This document shows positions 40,902 through 49,530 of a stretch of 64,000 nucleotides of DNA, one piece after another. The notes beneath the pieces were generated by a model. The model had not been told where the DNA came from, did no database searches, and saw only the letters and a program-made list of their open reading frames with translations. The position numbers were made by a program, and so were the translations under genes. Within the stretch, counting starts at the first letter, position 1. Every line of letters begins with the position of its first letter. Source of the DNA: DAIDJD01 sp035485275 (GTDB lineage Bacteria > Oederibacteriota > JAJYGY01 > DAIDJD01). Where the stretch lies: contig DATHOE010000024.1 of the NCBI GenBank assembly GCA_035485275.1, forward strand, positions 1-64,000, given 5' to 3'.

Positions 40902-42364
40902 CGGAACAGGGGCCCGGGGCCCCCGCCAAGGCGCCCGAGGAGGCTTCGCCCTGGTGGCAGATGCTGCTGTTCCTGCTGGCGCTGGGGGTGCTGATCGCGC
41001 GCGCGCCCTACCTGGCCGCCAGCCTCGGGTTCCTGAGCCTGGTCATCGTGGCCCACGAATTCGGGCATTTCGTCATGGCGCGCTGGCAGGGCATGCGCGT
41101 GGAGACCTTCTCCCTGGGCTTCGGCCCGCCGCTGGTGAAGGCGGAATTCCGGGGCACCAGCTACCAGATCGCGCCCATCCTCCTGGGCGGATTCATGAAG
41201 CCCGCCGGGGAGAACCCGGAGAGCGACGAGCAGATCGCCGCGGCCAAGCCCGACGAGTTCATGGGCCGCCCCTGGTGGAGCCGGGCCCTGGTGGCGCTGG
41301 CGGGCCCCTTCATGAACCTGGTCTTCCCCGTGGCCGCGCTCTTCGTGGTGTACGCCAGCATCGGCCGGCTGGACCCGCAGGGCCCGCCCCAGGTGCAGGC
41401 CGTCTTCGCCAAATCCGGCGCCCTGGCCGCGGGCATACAGCCCGGCGACCAGGTGATCCGGCTCAACGGCGAACAGATCAACGGCACCGCCCAGCTCGGC
41501 GCCCTGGTGGACAAGCAGTCGCGCGTCGATCCGGGCAAGCCGCTGGACGTGGAGATCCTGAGGAACGGCAAGCCCCTGCGCCTCAAGGTGCGCACGACCC
41601 TCAACTCCTCGGGCCGTTACCTCATGGGCGTGAGCGTGGAGACCAGCCCGCCGCCCTTCACCACCACCCTGAGCGCGCCCGACGTGATGACCCCGGCGGA
41701 GAAGGCCGGATTCAAGGCCGGTGACGTGGTGCTGAGCGTGGACGGCCAGGCGCTGCACGACGGCTACGCGTTCAGCGCGCTCTTCGCCAAGGCCGCGCGC
41801 GACCCCGTGCCCGTGGTGGTGCGGAGGGACACCCGCATCCTCACCCTGACGGCGCCGAAGAAGCAGCCGCTCCCCGACGAATTCGACCCGGCCCTGGTGG
41901 GCCTGCTGGGCCTGGAATTCGAGCCGGCCGACCCGAGCCAGGCCGAGCGCCGCGCGCAGCTCTCCTGGGGCGAGGCCCTGCGTTACGCCTCCGTGGACAC
42001 GCTGGGCATGGGGCTGGTGGTGGTCATCAGCGTCAAGGAGATGGTCTTCGGCCACGTCAGCGCGCGCGAATCCCTGGGCGGCCCCGTGGCCATCCTGCGC
42101 ATGGCCAGCCAGCAGGCCAAACAGGGCTGGGACAAGCTCGTCGACATGATGTGCGGCATCAGCGTCATGCTGGGACTGATGAACCTCCTGCCCATCCCCA
42201 TGCTGGACGGCTCCACCGTCCTTTTCTGCCTGATCGAATCCGTCCGGCACCGCCCCCTGCGCCTGAAAACCCAGATCGCCCTCCAGAACGTCGGCCTGAC
42301 GCTGATCGGCTGCCTCTTCGCCCTGACCTTCATCAACGACCTGCTGCGCTGGGCCGGCCACTAG
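40898..42364 (+). CDS. rseP: Site-2 zinc metalloprotease RseP
   Basis: A 488-residue intramembrane protease that cuts transmembrane segments such as anti-sigma factors in envelope stress responses. Zinc ligands H53 and H57 with E54 lie in VAHEFGHFVM, and the third ligand D437 in IPMLDG. Two PDZ domains (starting near DPQGPPQVQAVFAKSGALAAGIQPGD and GVSVETSPPP) lie between the first and third helices. ATG 40898 overlaps the dxr stop. No anti-sigma factor gene is nearby, so the substrate is unknown. Followed after 70 bases by proS. Confidence 0.95.
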   Translation: MTEQGPGAPAKAPEEASPWWQMLLFLLALGVLIARAPYLAASLGFLSLVIVAHEFGHFVMARWQGMRVETFSLGFGPPLVKAEFRGTSYQIAPILLGGFMKPAGENPESDEQIAAAKPDEFMGRPWWSRALVALAGPFMNLVFPVAALFVVYASIGRLDPQGPPQVQAVFAKSGALAAGIQPGDQVIRLNGEQINGTAQLGALVDKQSRVDPGKPLDVEILRNGKPLRLKVRTTLNSSGRYLMGVSVETSPPPFTTTLSAPDVMTPAEKAGFKAGDVVLSVDGQALHDGYAFSALFAKAARDPVPVVVRRDTRILTLTAPKKQPLPDEFDPALVGLLGLEFEPADPSQAERRAQLSWGEALRYASVDTLGMGLVVVISVKEMVFGHVSARESLGGPVAILRMASQQAKQGWDKLVDMMCGISVMLGLMNLLPIPMLDGSTVLFCLIESVRHRPLRLKTQIALQNVGLTLIGCLFALTFINDLLRWAGH

Positions 42365-42434
42365 CCGCGGTGCCCCCGGAACGAGGGGCCCGCCCACCGG
42401 AAATGATCTTACGAACGCGAAAGGGAAGCCCGGA

Positions 42435-43925
42435 ATGAACTCAACGCGAGCCAAAGACTACACGCAGTGGTACCAGGAGGTCGTCGACATCGCCGACCTG
42501 GCCGAGAATTCCACGGTGCGCGGCTGCATGGTCATCAAGCCCTGGGGCATGGGGACCTGGGAGCGGGTGCAGCGGCTCCTGGACGACCGCATCAAGGCCA
42601 CCGGCCACGACAACTGCTATTTCCCCCTCTTCGTCCCGGTCAGCCTTTTCCTCAAGGAGGCCGAGCACGTGGAGGGCTTCGCCAAGGAAATGGCCCTGGT
42701 CACCCACACCCGGCTGAAGATCGTCGACGGCAAGATCAAGCTGGAGGGCGAGCTGGAGGAGCCCCTGGTGGTGCGGCCCACCAGCGAGACCATCATCGCC
42801 GAGAGTTTCGCCCAGTGGATCCACAGCTACCGGGACCTGCCCGTGCTGGTGAACCAGTGGGCCAACGTCGTGCGCTGGGAGCTGCGGCCGCGGCTCTTCC
42901 TGCGCACCACCGAATTCCTGTGGCAGGAGGGCCACACGGCCCACGCCGACGCCGCCGAGGCGGCGGCCGAGGCCGCGAAGATGCTGGAGGTCTACCGCGC
43001 CCTGATGGAGGAGCGCCTGGCCCTGCCCGTCATCACCGGCGAGAAGGCCCCGCATGAGCGCTTCCCAGGCGCCGTGGCCACCTATTCCCTGGAGGCCATG
43101 ATGCAGGACGGCAAGGCCCTGCAGGCCGGAACCAGCCACTACCTGGGCCAGGGCTTCGCCAAGGCCGCCAACATCCAGTTCCAGGACAAGGACGGCCAGC
43201 TCCACCACGTCCACACCACCAGCTGGGGCGTGACCACGCGGCTCATCGGCGCGGTCATCATGACCCACGGCGACGACGACGGCCTGCGCCTGCCGCCGGC
43301 CATCGCGCCCAGCCAGGTCGTGATCGTGCCGATCCTGCGCGAGGAGGCGGACAAGGGGCCGGTGACGGCCTTCTGCGAGCAGATCGCGCAGAAGCTGCGC
43401 GGGCAGCTTTTCGACGGCGAGGCCCTGCGGGTCAAGGTCGACGGCCGCGACCGCAAGGCCCAGGACAAGCGCTGGGAATGGGTCAAGAAGGGCGCCCCCT
43501 TGATCGTGGAGGTGGGCCCCCGCGACCTGGCCAAGGGCGAGGTCTGCTGGATCAACCGCCTGGAGATCGGGAAGAAGAATTTCGAGGCCGCGGACGCCTT
43601 CGTGGCCGCGGCGGGCGGGCGCCTGCGGGCCATACAGGACGGCCTCTACGCCAGCGCCAAGGCCTACCGCGACGCCAACATCCGCACCGACATCAAGGAC
43701 CTGGCGGCCTTCAAGGAGTACTTCTCCAAGAAGTCCGCGTACCTGGCCCAGGGGGCCCCGGGCTGGGTGCGCGCGCACTGGTGCGGCGACGAGGCCAGCC
43801 TGGCGGTCCTCGACGACCTGGCCGTCACGATCCGCAACATCCCCGCGGACCAAAAGGGGCCCGGCGTCTGCGTGCTTACCGGCAGGCCGGCGGACAAGGA
43901 AGTCTATTTCGCGAGGTCGTATTAA
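42435..43925 (+). CDS. proS: Proline--tRNA ligase, eukaryote/archaea-type
   Basis: A 496-residue class II synthetase attaching proline to tRNA-Pro. The short length without the inserted editing domain of E. coli ProRS, the opening YTQWYQEVVDIADLAE...RGCMVIKPWGMGTWERVQ, and the C-terminal extension ending VYFARSY match the eukaryotic/archaeal-type ProRS found in some bacteria. Class II motifs LVVRPTSETIIAE, VRWELRPRLFLRTTEFLWQEGH and the third GTSHYLGQ region are present. ATG 42435, about 12 bases after a GGGAAG. Its stop overlaps the glycosyltransferase start by one base (TAATG). Confidence 0.96.
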   Translation: MNSTRAKDYTQWYQEVVDIADLAENSTVRGCMVIKPWGMGTWERVQRLLDDRIKATGHDNCYFPLFVPVSLFLKEAEHVEGFAKEMALVTHTRLKIVDGKIKLEGELEEPLVVRPTSETIIAESFAQWIHSYRDLPVLVNQWANVVRWELRPRLFLRTTEFLWQEGHTAHADAAEAAAEAAKMLEVYRALMEERLALPVITGEKAPHERFPGAVATYSLEAMMQDGKALQAGTSHYLGQGFAKAANIQFQDKDGQLHHVHTTSWGVTTRLIGAVIMTHGDDDGLRLPPAIAPSQVVIVPILREEADKGPVTAFCEQIAQKLRGQLFDGEALRVKVDGRDRKAQDKRWEWVKKGAPLIVEVGPRDLAKGEVCWINRLEIGKKNFEAADAFVAAAGGRLRAIQDGLYASAKAYRDANIRTDIKDLAAFKEYFSKKSAYLAQGAPGWVRAHWCGDEASLAVLDDLAVTIRNIPADQKGPGVCVLTGRPADKEVYFARSY

Positions 43926-45100
43926 TGGCCGTGAAAGTCGCCTTTTTCACCGACACCTATTACCCCCAGGTCAACGGACTGGTGACGAGCATAGCCACGG
44001 CCAAGGCCGACCTGGAGCGCATGGGCAACGAGGCCGAGATCTACGCCCCCTACCTCGGCCCCTGGGCCGACGGCCCGGACATCTTCCGTTTGAAGGGCTT
44101 CGTCTACATCCCCCAGCCGGAGTACACCTTCGTGCTGCCCTGGGGGCGCGGCTTCCGCCTTTCGCGCCTGCGGCCCAACGGCGTGCAGATCATCCACAGC
44201 CACGCCATGTTCGGGTCGGGCTTCGTGGCCCTGTACTGCGCCTGGCGCCAGAAGCTGCCCCTGCTGATGACCTACCACACGCTGTTCGAGGACTACGTCC
44301 ACTATTTCCCCTACCTGCCGGCGCCCTTCGTGCGCTGGGCCAACAAGGTGCTGACGCGGTGGATGTGCAACCGCTGCACCCTGGTCATCGCGCCCACCCC
44401 GGCCATCCGCGACGTCCTGCGCTCCTACGGCGTCGAACACCGCATCGAGGTGCTCCCCACCGGGCTGGACGCGCAGGTCTTCGTCAAGAGCGGCGTCCAC
44501 AAATCCAAATACGGGGCCGCCGACCACGAGCTCCTGCTGAGCTGCGCCGGCCGCACGGGGCGTGAAAAGAACATGGACCTCCTCATCGACGCCCTGGCCA
44601 AGATCGCGCCGGAAGTGCCGCCCTTCAAGCTGGTCATCGCCGGCGACGGGCCCGAGCGTGCGCGCCTGGAGCAGAGGGTCAAGGACCGGGGCCTGGCCGG
44701 ACGGGTGGTCATCCTGGGATACATCCCCCGCGCGGACGTCCTGGACCTCATGGAGGCCAGCGACCTCTTCGTTTTCCCGAGCGTGACCGAAACCCAGGGC
44801 ATGGTGGTGATCGAGGCCATGGGCCGGGGCACCCCGGTTCTGGGCGCCGACGCCCTGGGCGTGGGCTGGATGATGAAACAAGGCGCCGCCCCCGGCGAAG
44901 CCCGCGGCGGCTGGCTGGCCAAGGCCGACGACGGCGAGGACTACGCCGCCAAGCTGAAGATGGTGATGAATGACCCGGCCGCCAGGGCGGCCAAAGCCGC
45001 GGAAACCACGGCCATGGCCCTCGAGTATCAATCTGAGGTATTGAACAAGACCTTGGCCGGCTATTACGAAGAAATGCTTCGGGACCCCAAAAACCTTTAG
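43925..45100 (+). CDS. Glycosyltransferase family 4 (PimB/diglucosyl-diacylglycerol-type)
   Basis: A 391-residue GT-B glycosyltransferase. The N-terminal half starts VAFFTDTYYPQVNGLVTSI, a pattern common in lipid-linked glycosyltransferases such as 1,2-diacylglycerol 3-glucosyltransferase and PimB. The nucleotide-sugar half has AGRTGREKNMDLLIDAL, LVIAGDGPERARLE and the EX7E motif SVTETQGMVVIEAMG. Starts at ATG 43925 in the proS stop, so it is co-translated at the end of the rpsB-proS block. Acceptor unknown; a membrane lipid is the likeliest. A terminator follows. Confidence 0.85.
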   Translation: MAVKVAFFTDTYYPQVNGLVTSIATAKADLERMGNEAEIYAPYLGPWADGPDIFRLKGFVYIPQPEYTFVLPWGRGFRLSRLRPNGVQIIHSHAMFGSGFVALYCAWRQKLPLLMTYHTLFEDYVHYFPYLPAPFVRWANKVLTRWMCNRCTLVIAPTPAIRDVLRSYGVEHRIEVLPTGLDAQVFVKSGVHKSKYGAADHELLLSCAGRTGREKNMDLLIDALAKIAPEVPPFKLVIAGDGPERARLEQRVKDRGLAGRVVILGYIPRADVLDLMEASDLFVFPSVTETQGMVVIEAMGRGTPVLGADALGVGWMMKQGAAPGEARGGWLAKADDGEDYAAKLKMVMNDPAARAAKAAETTAMALEYQSEVLNKTLAGYYEEMLRDPKNL

Positions 45101-45117
45101 TTTCAACGGTTTTTCTT

Positions 45118-45148
45118 AAAACCGCCCCTGCATCGCCGGGGGCGGTTT
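45118..45148 (+). terminator. Terminator-like hairpin after the glycosyltransferase gene
   Basis: AAACCGCCCC (45119-45128) pairs with GGGGCGGTTT (45139-45148), ten perfect pairs around a ten-base loop. The flanking sequence is A/T-rich on both sides. It closes the rpsB-to-glycosyltransferase block. Confidence 0.62.
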
Positions 45149-45201
45149 GGAAAAATCCTTTGTTTACAAGCATTTTTAAGATCGATCCGCGCGTTTTTGC
45201 C

Positions 45202-45230
45202 TTCAAAATCGATTTTATTCTTGTTATAAT
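45202..45230 (+). promoter_or_regulatory. Promoter of the tmk-holB-tatD genes
   Basis: A perfect TATAAT (45225-45230) lies 17 bases after TTCAAA (45202-45207, four of six). An AT-rich region upstream of it could act as an UP element. Transcription would begin near 45237, a short distance before tmk. Confidence 0.72.
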
Positions 45231-45264
45231 CCGACGCTAATTATTGGATTAAAAGGGGGTTTCT

Positions 45265-45906
45265 TTGGCCAAAAAAACGGGCCTCTTGGTCACCCTTGAA
45301 GGTTCGGACGGCGCGGGCAAGACGACCCAGGCGCTGCTCCTGGCCGCCGCCCTTAAACGCGCCGGGCGCAAGGTCTGCCTCACGAAAGAGCCCGGCGGAT
45401 CCCCCCTGAGCGCCAGGATCCGGGCTTTGCTTCTGGATCCGGACATGCGGGGCCTTCAGGCCGGCGCGGAACTGCTGCTGTTCGCGGCGGACCGGCGCCA
45501 GCATGTCTCCGACACCATAGCCCCGGCCCTGCGCAGGGGCGACATTGTACTATGCGACCGTTTCACGGACTCCACCCTCGCGTACCAGGGCGCCGGAAGG
45601 GCGGTCGCCGGGCCTGAGGTCGCATGGATCACCCGCTTCGCGGCCCAGGGCCTGGTGCCGGACTTGACCCTGTTTTTCGACCTGCCCGTGGCCGAAGGCC
45701 TGCTCAGGGCCCGGAAACGCAAGGGAAGCCTGGACCGCATGGAGGGCATGGAGCCTGCCACCCTGGAGCGGGTGCGGCGGGCATTCCTGGGCCTGCACCG
45801 GCGTGAACCCGGCCGCATGAAACGCATCCAAGTCCTGGGCCGCAGGCCCGAGGAAATCTGCGCCGAAGCCATGGGCCTGTTGGCGCCACTTCTGGGGAAG
45901 CGATGA
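45265..45906 (+). CDS. tmk: Thymidylate kinase
   Basis: A 213-residue dTMP kinase, phosphorylating dTMP to dTDP for DNA synthesis. The P-loop is LEGSDGAGKTTQALLL; the DR(Y/F) block is CDRFTDSTLAYQGAGR; and the LID region with basic residues follows (RKRKGSLDRMEG). TTG start at 45265 with AGGGGG six bases upstream, reached from the strong promoter just before. Its stop overlaps the holB start by four bases. Confidence 0.95.
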   Translation: MAKKTGLLVTLEGSDGAGKTTQALLLAAALKRAGRKVCLTKEPGGSPLSARIRALLLDPDMRGLQAGAELLLFAADRRQHVSDTIAPALRRGDIVLCDRFTDSTLAYQGAGRAVAGPEVAWITRFAAQGLVPDLTLFFDLPVAEGLLRARKRKGSLDRMEGMEPATLERVRRAFLGLHRREPGRMKRIQVLGRRPEEICAEAMGLLAPLLGKR

Positions 45907-46874
45907 CTGCGCAGCGTTTCCCGCACCTAGTGGGACAGCCCTTCGCCCGCCGCATCCTTGGCTCGGCCCTGGATTCGGGGCGCGGAGCCTCGGCCTACCT
46001 CTTCGAGGGGCCTCCGGGCTGCGGAAAGAAAACGGCCGCCCTGGACCTGGCGGCGGCGCTGGTCGGCGCCGAATCGCCGGAAGGCGAGGAAGGCGCCTGG
46101 AGCCGGGCCTCCCGCCGCATGCATCCGGACATCCGCCTCTTCGCGCCGGAGGGCGCCAGCTTCAAGGTGCAACAGGTCGAACATCTGCTGGCCGAAGCCT
46201 CCCTGCGCCCCTTTGAAGGCACGCGCAAGGTCTTCATCCTGGACCGGGCCGAGGACCTCACCGCCGGCGCCGCCAACCGGCTGCTCAAGCCCATTGAGGA
46301 GCCGCCGGACGGCATGACCTGGATCCTGGTCACGACCCAGCGCTCGGTCGTCCCAGCGACCATCGCCTCGCGCTGCCAGAGCCTGCGCTTCTATCCGCTC
46401 GACGAGGCCAGCCTGAGGACCGTGCTGGAGCGGGAGCTGTCCGTGGACGCCCGCAGGGCCCGAGACCTGGCCGCGCTCTCCGGCGGCAGCGTGCGCTTGG
46501 CGGCCTGGTACCAGGGCGCCGAAGGCCGGGCCCAGGTGCAGGAGGCCGAGAACTTCCTAGAGGCCGCCGCCTCGGGCTCCTTGGCGCGTTTGCTGGACTG
46601 GGTGGAAGCGGCCCAGCACGAGCGCCGCGGATTGGACCGCCTTCTCGGCGTGGTGTGGGTGCTCCTGCGGGAGCGCTGGATCACGGCCGCCGAACTGCCC
46701 GCGCACCTGCGGCTGATGCACGGGGCGCCGGCGCACGGCGGGGGCCTGTCGAAGGAGGCCCTGGCCGCGCTGATGCAGGCGCTGGTGCGCTGCCAGATGG
46801 CCCTGGGGCGCAACGCCAACAACGCCCTGGCCCTGACTGCCTTCGCGCTGGCCGGCGCCGGTTCCCGCCCCTGA
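45903..46874 (+). CDS. holB: DNA polymerase III delta-prime subunit
   Basis: A 323-residue clamp-loader subunit. P-loop-like FEGPPGCGKKTAALDLA, KVFILDRAEDLTAGAANRLLKPIEEPP (sensor and arginine-finger region), and TIASRCQSLRFYPL fit the AAA+ delta-prime family. The zinc-binding cysteine module present in E. coli delta-prime (between residues 50 and 65) is not visible: the segment reads GAWSRASRRMHPDIR. ATG 45903 overlaps tmk. The order tmk-holB-tatD is conserved in many bacteria. Confidence 0.88.
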   Translation: MTAQRFPHLVGQPFARRILGSALDSGRGASAYLFEGPPGCGKKTAALDLAAALVGAESPEGEEGAWSRASRRMHPDIRLFAPEGASFKVQQVEHLLAEASLRPFEGTRKVFILDRAEDLTAGAANRLLKPIEEPPDGMTWILVTTQRSVVPATIASRCQSLRFYPLDEASLRTVLERELSVDARRARDLAALSGGSVRLAAWYQGAEGRAQVQEAENFLEAAASGSLARLLDWVEAAQHERRGLDRLLGVVWVLLRERWITAAELPAHLRLMHGAPAHGGGLSKEALAALMQALVRCQMALGRNANNALALTAFALAGAGSRP

Positions 46875-46881
46875 GGCGACC

Positions 46882-47664
46882 TTGGCCCTGAGCTTCATCG
46901 ACACGCATGTGCACCTGGACGACGAGCGCTACCGGGAGGACCGCGACGCGGTGCTCCGGCGTTCGCGCGGCGCCGGGGTCTGGCCCCTGGTCTCCATCGG
47001 CACCCGCCTGGCGGACAGCGCCTGGGCCGCGGACTTCGCCGGCGCCCACGAAGGGGTCTACGCCACCGTGGGCCAGCACCCGGAGCTGGCCGGGGAATAC
47101 GAGCCCTCCCAGCTCGGGCTGTTCCGCGAACAGGCGCGCAAGCCCAAGGTGGTGGCCATCGGCGAGGTGGGGCTGGATTTCCACCGCCCCGGTTTCGACG
47201 CGCGGGCGCAGGAAGGCGTGTTCCGGGCCATGCTGGCCTTGGCGCGGGAACTGCAGCTGCCGCTGGTGATCCACAACCGCGAGGCCTCCTCCGAGGTCCT
47301 GCGCGTCCTGCGGGAAGCCTGGGATCCCTCCCTGGGCGGGGTCTTCCACTGCTACGCCGGGGACGCGGCCACGGCCAAGGCCGCGGTCGACCTGAACTTC
47401 GACATCGCGGTGGGCGGGGTGCTCACCTTCAAGAACGCGCAGGCCCTGCGCGAGGTCGTCGCCGGGCTGCCCTTGGAGCGCCTGGTCCTGGAGACCGACG
47501 GGCCCTGGCTGGCCCCGCAGGCCTGGCGCGGGCAGCGCAACGAACCGGCCTACATCCCCGCCGTGGCGGCCGAGCTGGCGCGCTTGAAGGGCGTGGACCT
47601 CGAGACGGTGGCCGAGGCCACCACCGCCAACGCGCGCAGGCTGTTCCGCCTGGACCGCGGATAG
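46882..47664 (+). CDS. tatD: TatD-family metal-dependent hydrolase (DNase)
   Basis: A 260-residue TIM-barrel metalloenzyme. Metal ligands: FIDTHVHLDD (H9, H11), GEVGLDFH, the HNREASSEVL His, FHCYAGDAA, and ETDGPWLAP. Family members are metal-dependent nucleases linked to DNA repair or turnover of damaged DNA. TTG start at 46882, seven bases after holB. No ribosome site stands out, fitting coupling. Confidence 0.92.
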   Translation: MALSFIDTHVHLDDERYREDRDAVLRRSRGAGVWPLVSIGTRLADSAWAADFAGAHEGVYATVGQHPELAGEYEPSQLGLFREQARKPKVVAIGEVGLDFHRPGFDARAQEGVFRAMLALARELQLPLVIHNREASSEVLRVLREAWDPSLGGVFHCYAGDAATAKAAVDLNFDIAVGGVLTFKNAQALREVVAGLPLERLVLETDGPWLAPQAWRGQRNEPAYIPAVAAELARLKGVDLETVAEATTANARRLFRLDRG

Positions 47665-47700
47665 GCGTCCGAAGTTGTTTCAAGCCATGAGGATTTGCCC

Positions 47701-48717
47701 ATGATCCAGGACTGTATTCGCAGCGCCGTCGGCGGCGACAGCCTCACCCAGGCCCAGGCCGAGGAGGTCATGCAGGAGATCCTGGAGGGGCAGGCCAGCC
47801 CCGCCCAGATCGCCGGCCTGGCCGTGGCCCTGCGCATGAAGGGCGAGACCGTCGACGAACTGACGGGCTTCGCCAAGGTCATGCGGGCCAAGGGCCTCAG
47901 CGTGCCGCACAAGCACCCGGTGGTGCTGGACACCTGCGGCACCGGGGCGGACGGCAGCAAGACCTTCAGCATCAGCACCACCACGGCCCTGGTGGCGGCC
48001 GGGGCGGGCGTGGTGGTGGCCAAGCACGGCAACCGGGCCATGAGCTCCTCCACGGGCTCGGCCGACGTCCTGCAGGCCCTGGGCGTGGCGGTGGAGCTGA
48101 CCGAAGCCCAGGTCGGCCGCTGCATCGACGAGATCGGCATGGGCTTCATGTTCGCCCAGGCCTTCCACCCCGCCATGAGGCACGCGGCCGCGCCGCGCCG
48201 CGAGCTGGGGGTGCGCACCTTCTTCAACCTGCTGGGCCCGCTCAGCAACCCCGCCGGGGCGAAGCGCCAGATCGTGGGCGTGTTCGACGGCGACTTCGTG
48301 GAGCCGGTGGCGGAGGTGCTCGCGCGCCTGGGGACCGAGCACGCCTGGGTGGTGCACGGGCTCGACGGCATGGACGAGCTGAGCACCTGCGACGAGACGC
48401 GCGTGGCCGAGGTCAAGGGCGCCAAGGTGCGGAGCTTCTACGTCAACGCCGGCGACCTGGGGATCGAGCAGGCCCTCCCCCGCGACCTGGCGGGCGGCGA
48501 CGCCCAGACCAACGCCCGCATGACCCTGGCCGTGCTCAAGGGCGAGAAGGGCCCGCACCGCGACATCGTCCTGCTCAACGCCGCCGCGGCCCTCCTGGTC
48601 GCCGGCGCCGCGGAGAGCATCCAGGCGGCCCTGCCCCTGGCCGTGCGCAGCATCGACAGCGGCGCCGCCGCCGCGAAATTGGACGCTTTAAAGCGATTAA
48701 GCAGCAGCTTCACCTGA
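47701..48717 (+). CDS. trpD: Anthranilate phosphoribosyltransferase
   Basis: A 338-residue TrpD that joins anthranilate to PRPP. The PRPP-binding motif DTCGTGADGSKTFSIST and the anthranilate loop AKHGNRAMSSSTGSADVLQAL are complete, followed by RRELGVRTFFNLLGPLSNPAG. ATG 47701 with TGAGGA seven bases upstream. First gene of a trpDCFBA run; trpE and trpG are absent from the window, so anthranilate synthase is encoded elsewhere. No leader peptide or attenuator was seen in the 36-base gap upstream. Confidence 0.96.
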   Translation: MIQDCIRSAVGGDSLTQAQAEEVMQEILEGQASPAQIAGLAVALRMKGETVDELTGFAKVMRAKGLSVPHKHPVVLDTCGTGADGSKTFSISTTTALVAAGAGVVVAKHGNRAMSSSTGSADVLQALGVAVELTEAQVGRCIDEIGMGFMFAQAFHPAMRHAAAPRRELGVRTFFNLLGPLSNPAGAKRQIVGVFDGDFVEPVAEVLARLGTEHAWVVHGLDGMDELSTCDETRVAEVKGAKVRSFYVNAGDLGIEQALPRDLAGGDAQTNARMTLAVLKGEKGPHRDIVLLNAAAALLVAGAAESIQAALPLAVRSIDSGAAAAKLDALKRLSSSFT

Positions 48718-48727
48718 AAGGACACCA

Positions 48728-49528
48728 GTGGAAAACGTGCTCAAAAAGATCGTCGCCAACCGCAGGAAAGAGGTCGAGGCCCTCAAGGCGGCCCTTCCCG
48801 TGGACAAGATACTCGAACGGCTGGTGAACGCCCCGGCCGGCCGTTCCTTCAAGGGCGCCATGAAGGCGGTGAAGGGCATGGCCCTGATCGCCGAGATCAA
48901 GAGGGCCAGCCCGAGCAAGGGCCCCCTGATGGGGCCCCGGCAGACGGTGGCCAAGCTGGCGGCGATCTACGCGGCCTCCGGCGCCACGGCCGTCAGCGTC
49001 GTGACCGAATCGAAGTTCTTCAAGGGCGACGGCGCCATGATCGACGAGGTCAAGAAGGCCTGCCCCCTGCCCGTCCTGCGCAAGGATTTCATCGTCGACC
49101 CCTGGCAGCTGTATGAAAGCAAGCTGCTGCGCGCCGACGCCGTGCTGCTCATCGCGGCCCTCCTGCCCGAGCCGCGCGAGCTCAAGCGCATGATCGTGGC
49201 GGCCAACAACCTCTCGCTCACCCCCTTGGTCGAGGTGCACACGCCCGACGAGCTCAAGCGCGCCCTGCGCGCCGAAGCCGAATACATCGGGGTCAACAAC
49301 CGCAACCTGGCCACCTTCAAGGTGGACCTGAAGGTGACCGAGAAGCTGATCAAGCTTGCGCCCGAGGAGAAGTTCGTGGTCAGCGAAAGCGGCATCGCCT
49401 CGGTGGCCGACGCCGAAAGGCTGTGGAAGATGGGCGTGCGCGGGGTCCTGGTGGGCGAGGCCCTCATCAAGGCCAAGGACACCGGCGCCCTGGCGTCCGG
49501 GATCTCCGCCGTCGGCAAGATAGGCTGA
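48728..49528 (+). CDS. trpC: Indole-3-glycerol-phosphate synthase
   Basis: A 266-residue TIM-barrel enzyme converting carboxyphenylamino-deoxyribulose phosphate to indole glycerol phosphate. Signatures LIAEIKRASPSKG (catalytic Lys), VVTESKFFKGD, LRKDFIVDPWQLYESK, GVNNRNLATFKVD and VSESGIAS are all present. GTG 48728 with AAAGGA about a dozen bases upstream. It lies 10 bases after trpD and two bases before the likely trpF start. Confidence 0.97.
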   Translation: MENVLKKIVANRRKEVEALKAALPVDKILERLVNAPAGRSFKGAMKAVKGMALIAEIKRASPSKGPLMGPRQTVAKLAAIYAASGATAVSVVTESKFFKGDGAMIDEVKKACPLPVLRKDFIVDPWQLYESKLLRADAVLLIAALLPEPRELKRMIVAANNLSLTPLVEVHTPDELKRALRAEAEYIGVNNRNLATFKVDLKVTEKLIKLAPEEKFVVSESGIASVADAERLWKMGVRGVLVGEALIKAKDTGALASGISAVGKIG

Positions 49529-49530
49529 GC

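Noticed and set aside
42365..42434. T-box or other leader before proS.
   Set aside because: Only 70 bases, with no stem I, no antiterminator and no specifier-like loop. The same holds for the one-base gap before hisS.
47665..47700. A trp leader peptide or attenuator.
   Set aside because: The gap is 36 bases, too short, with no Trp codon run and no terminator hairpin.
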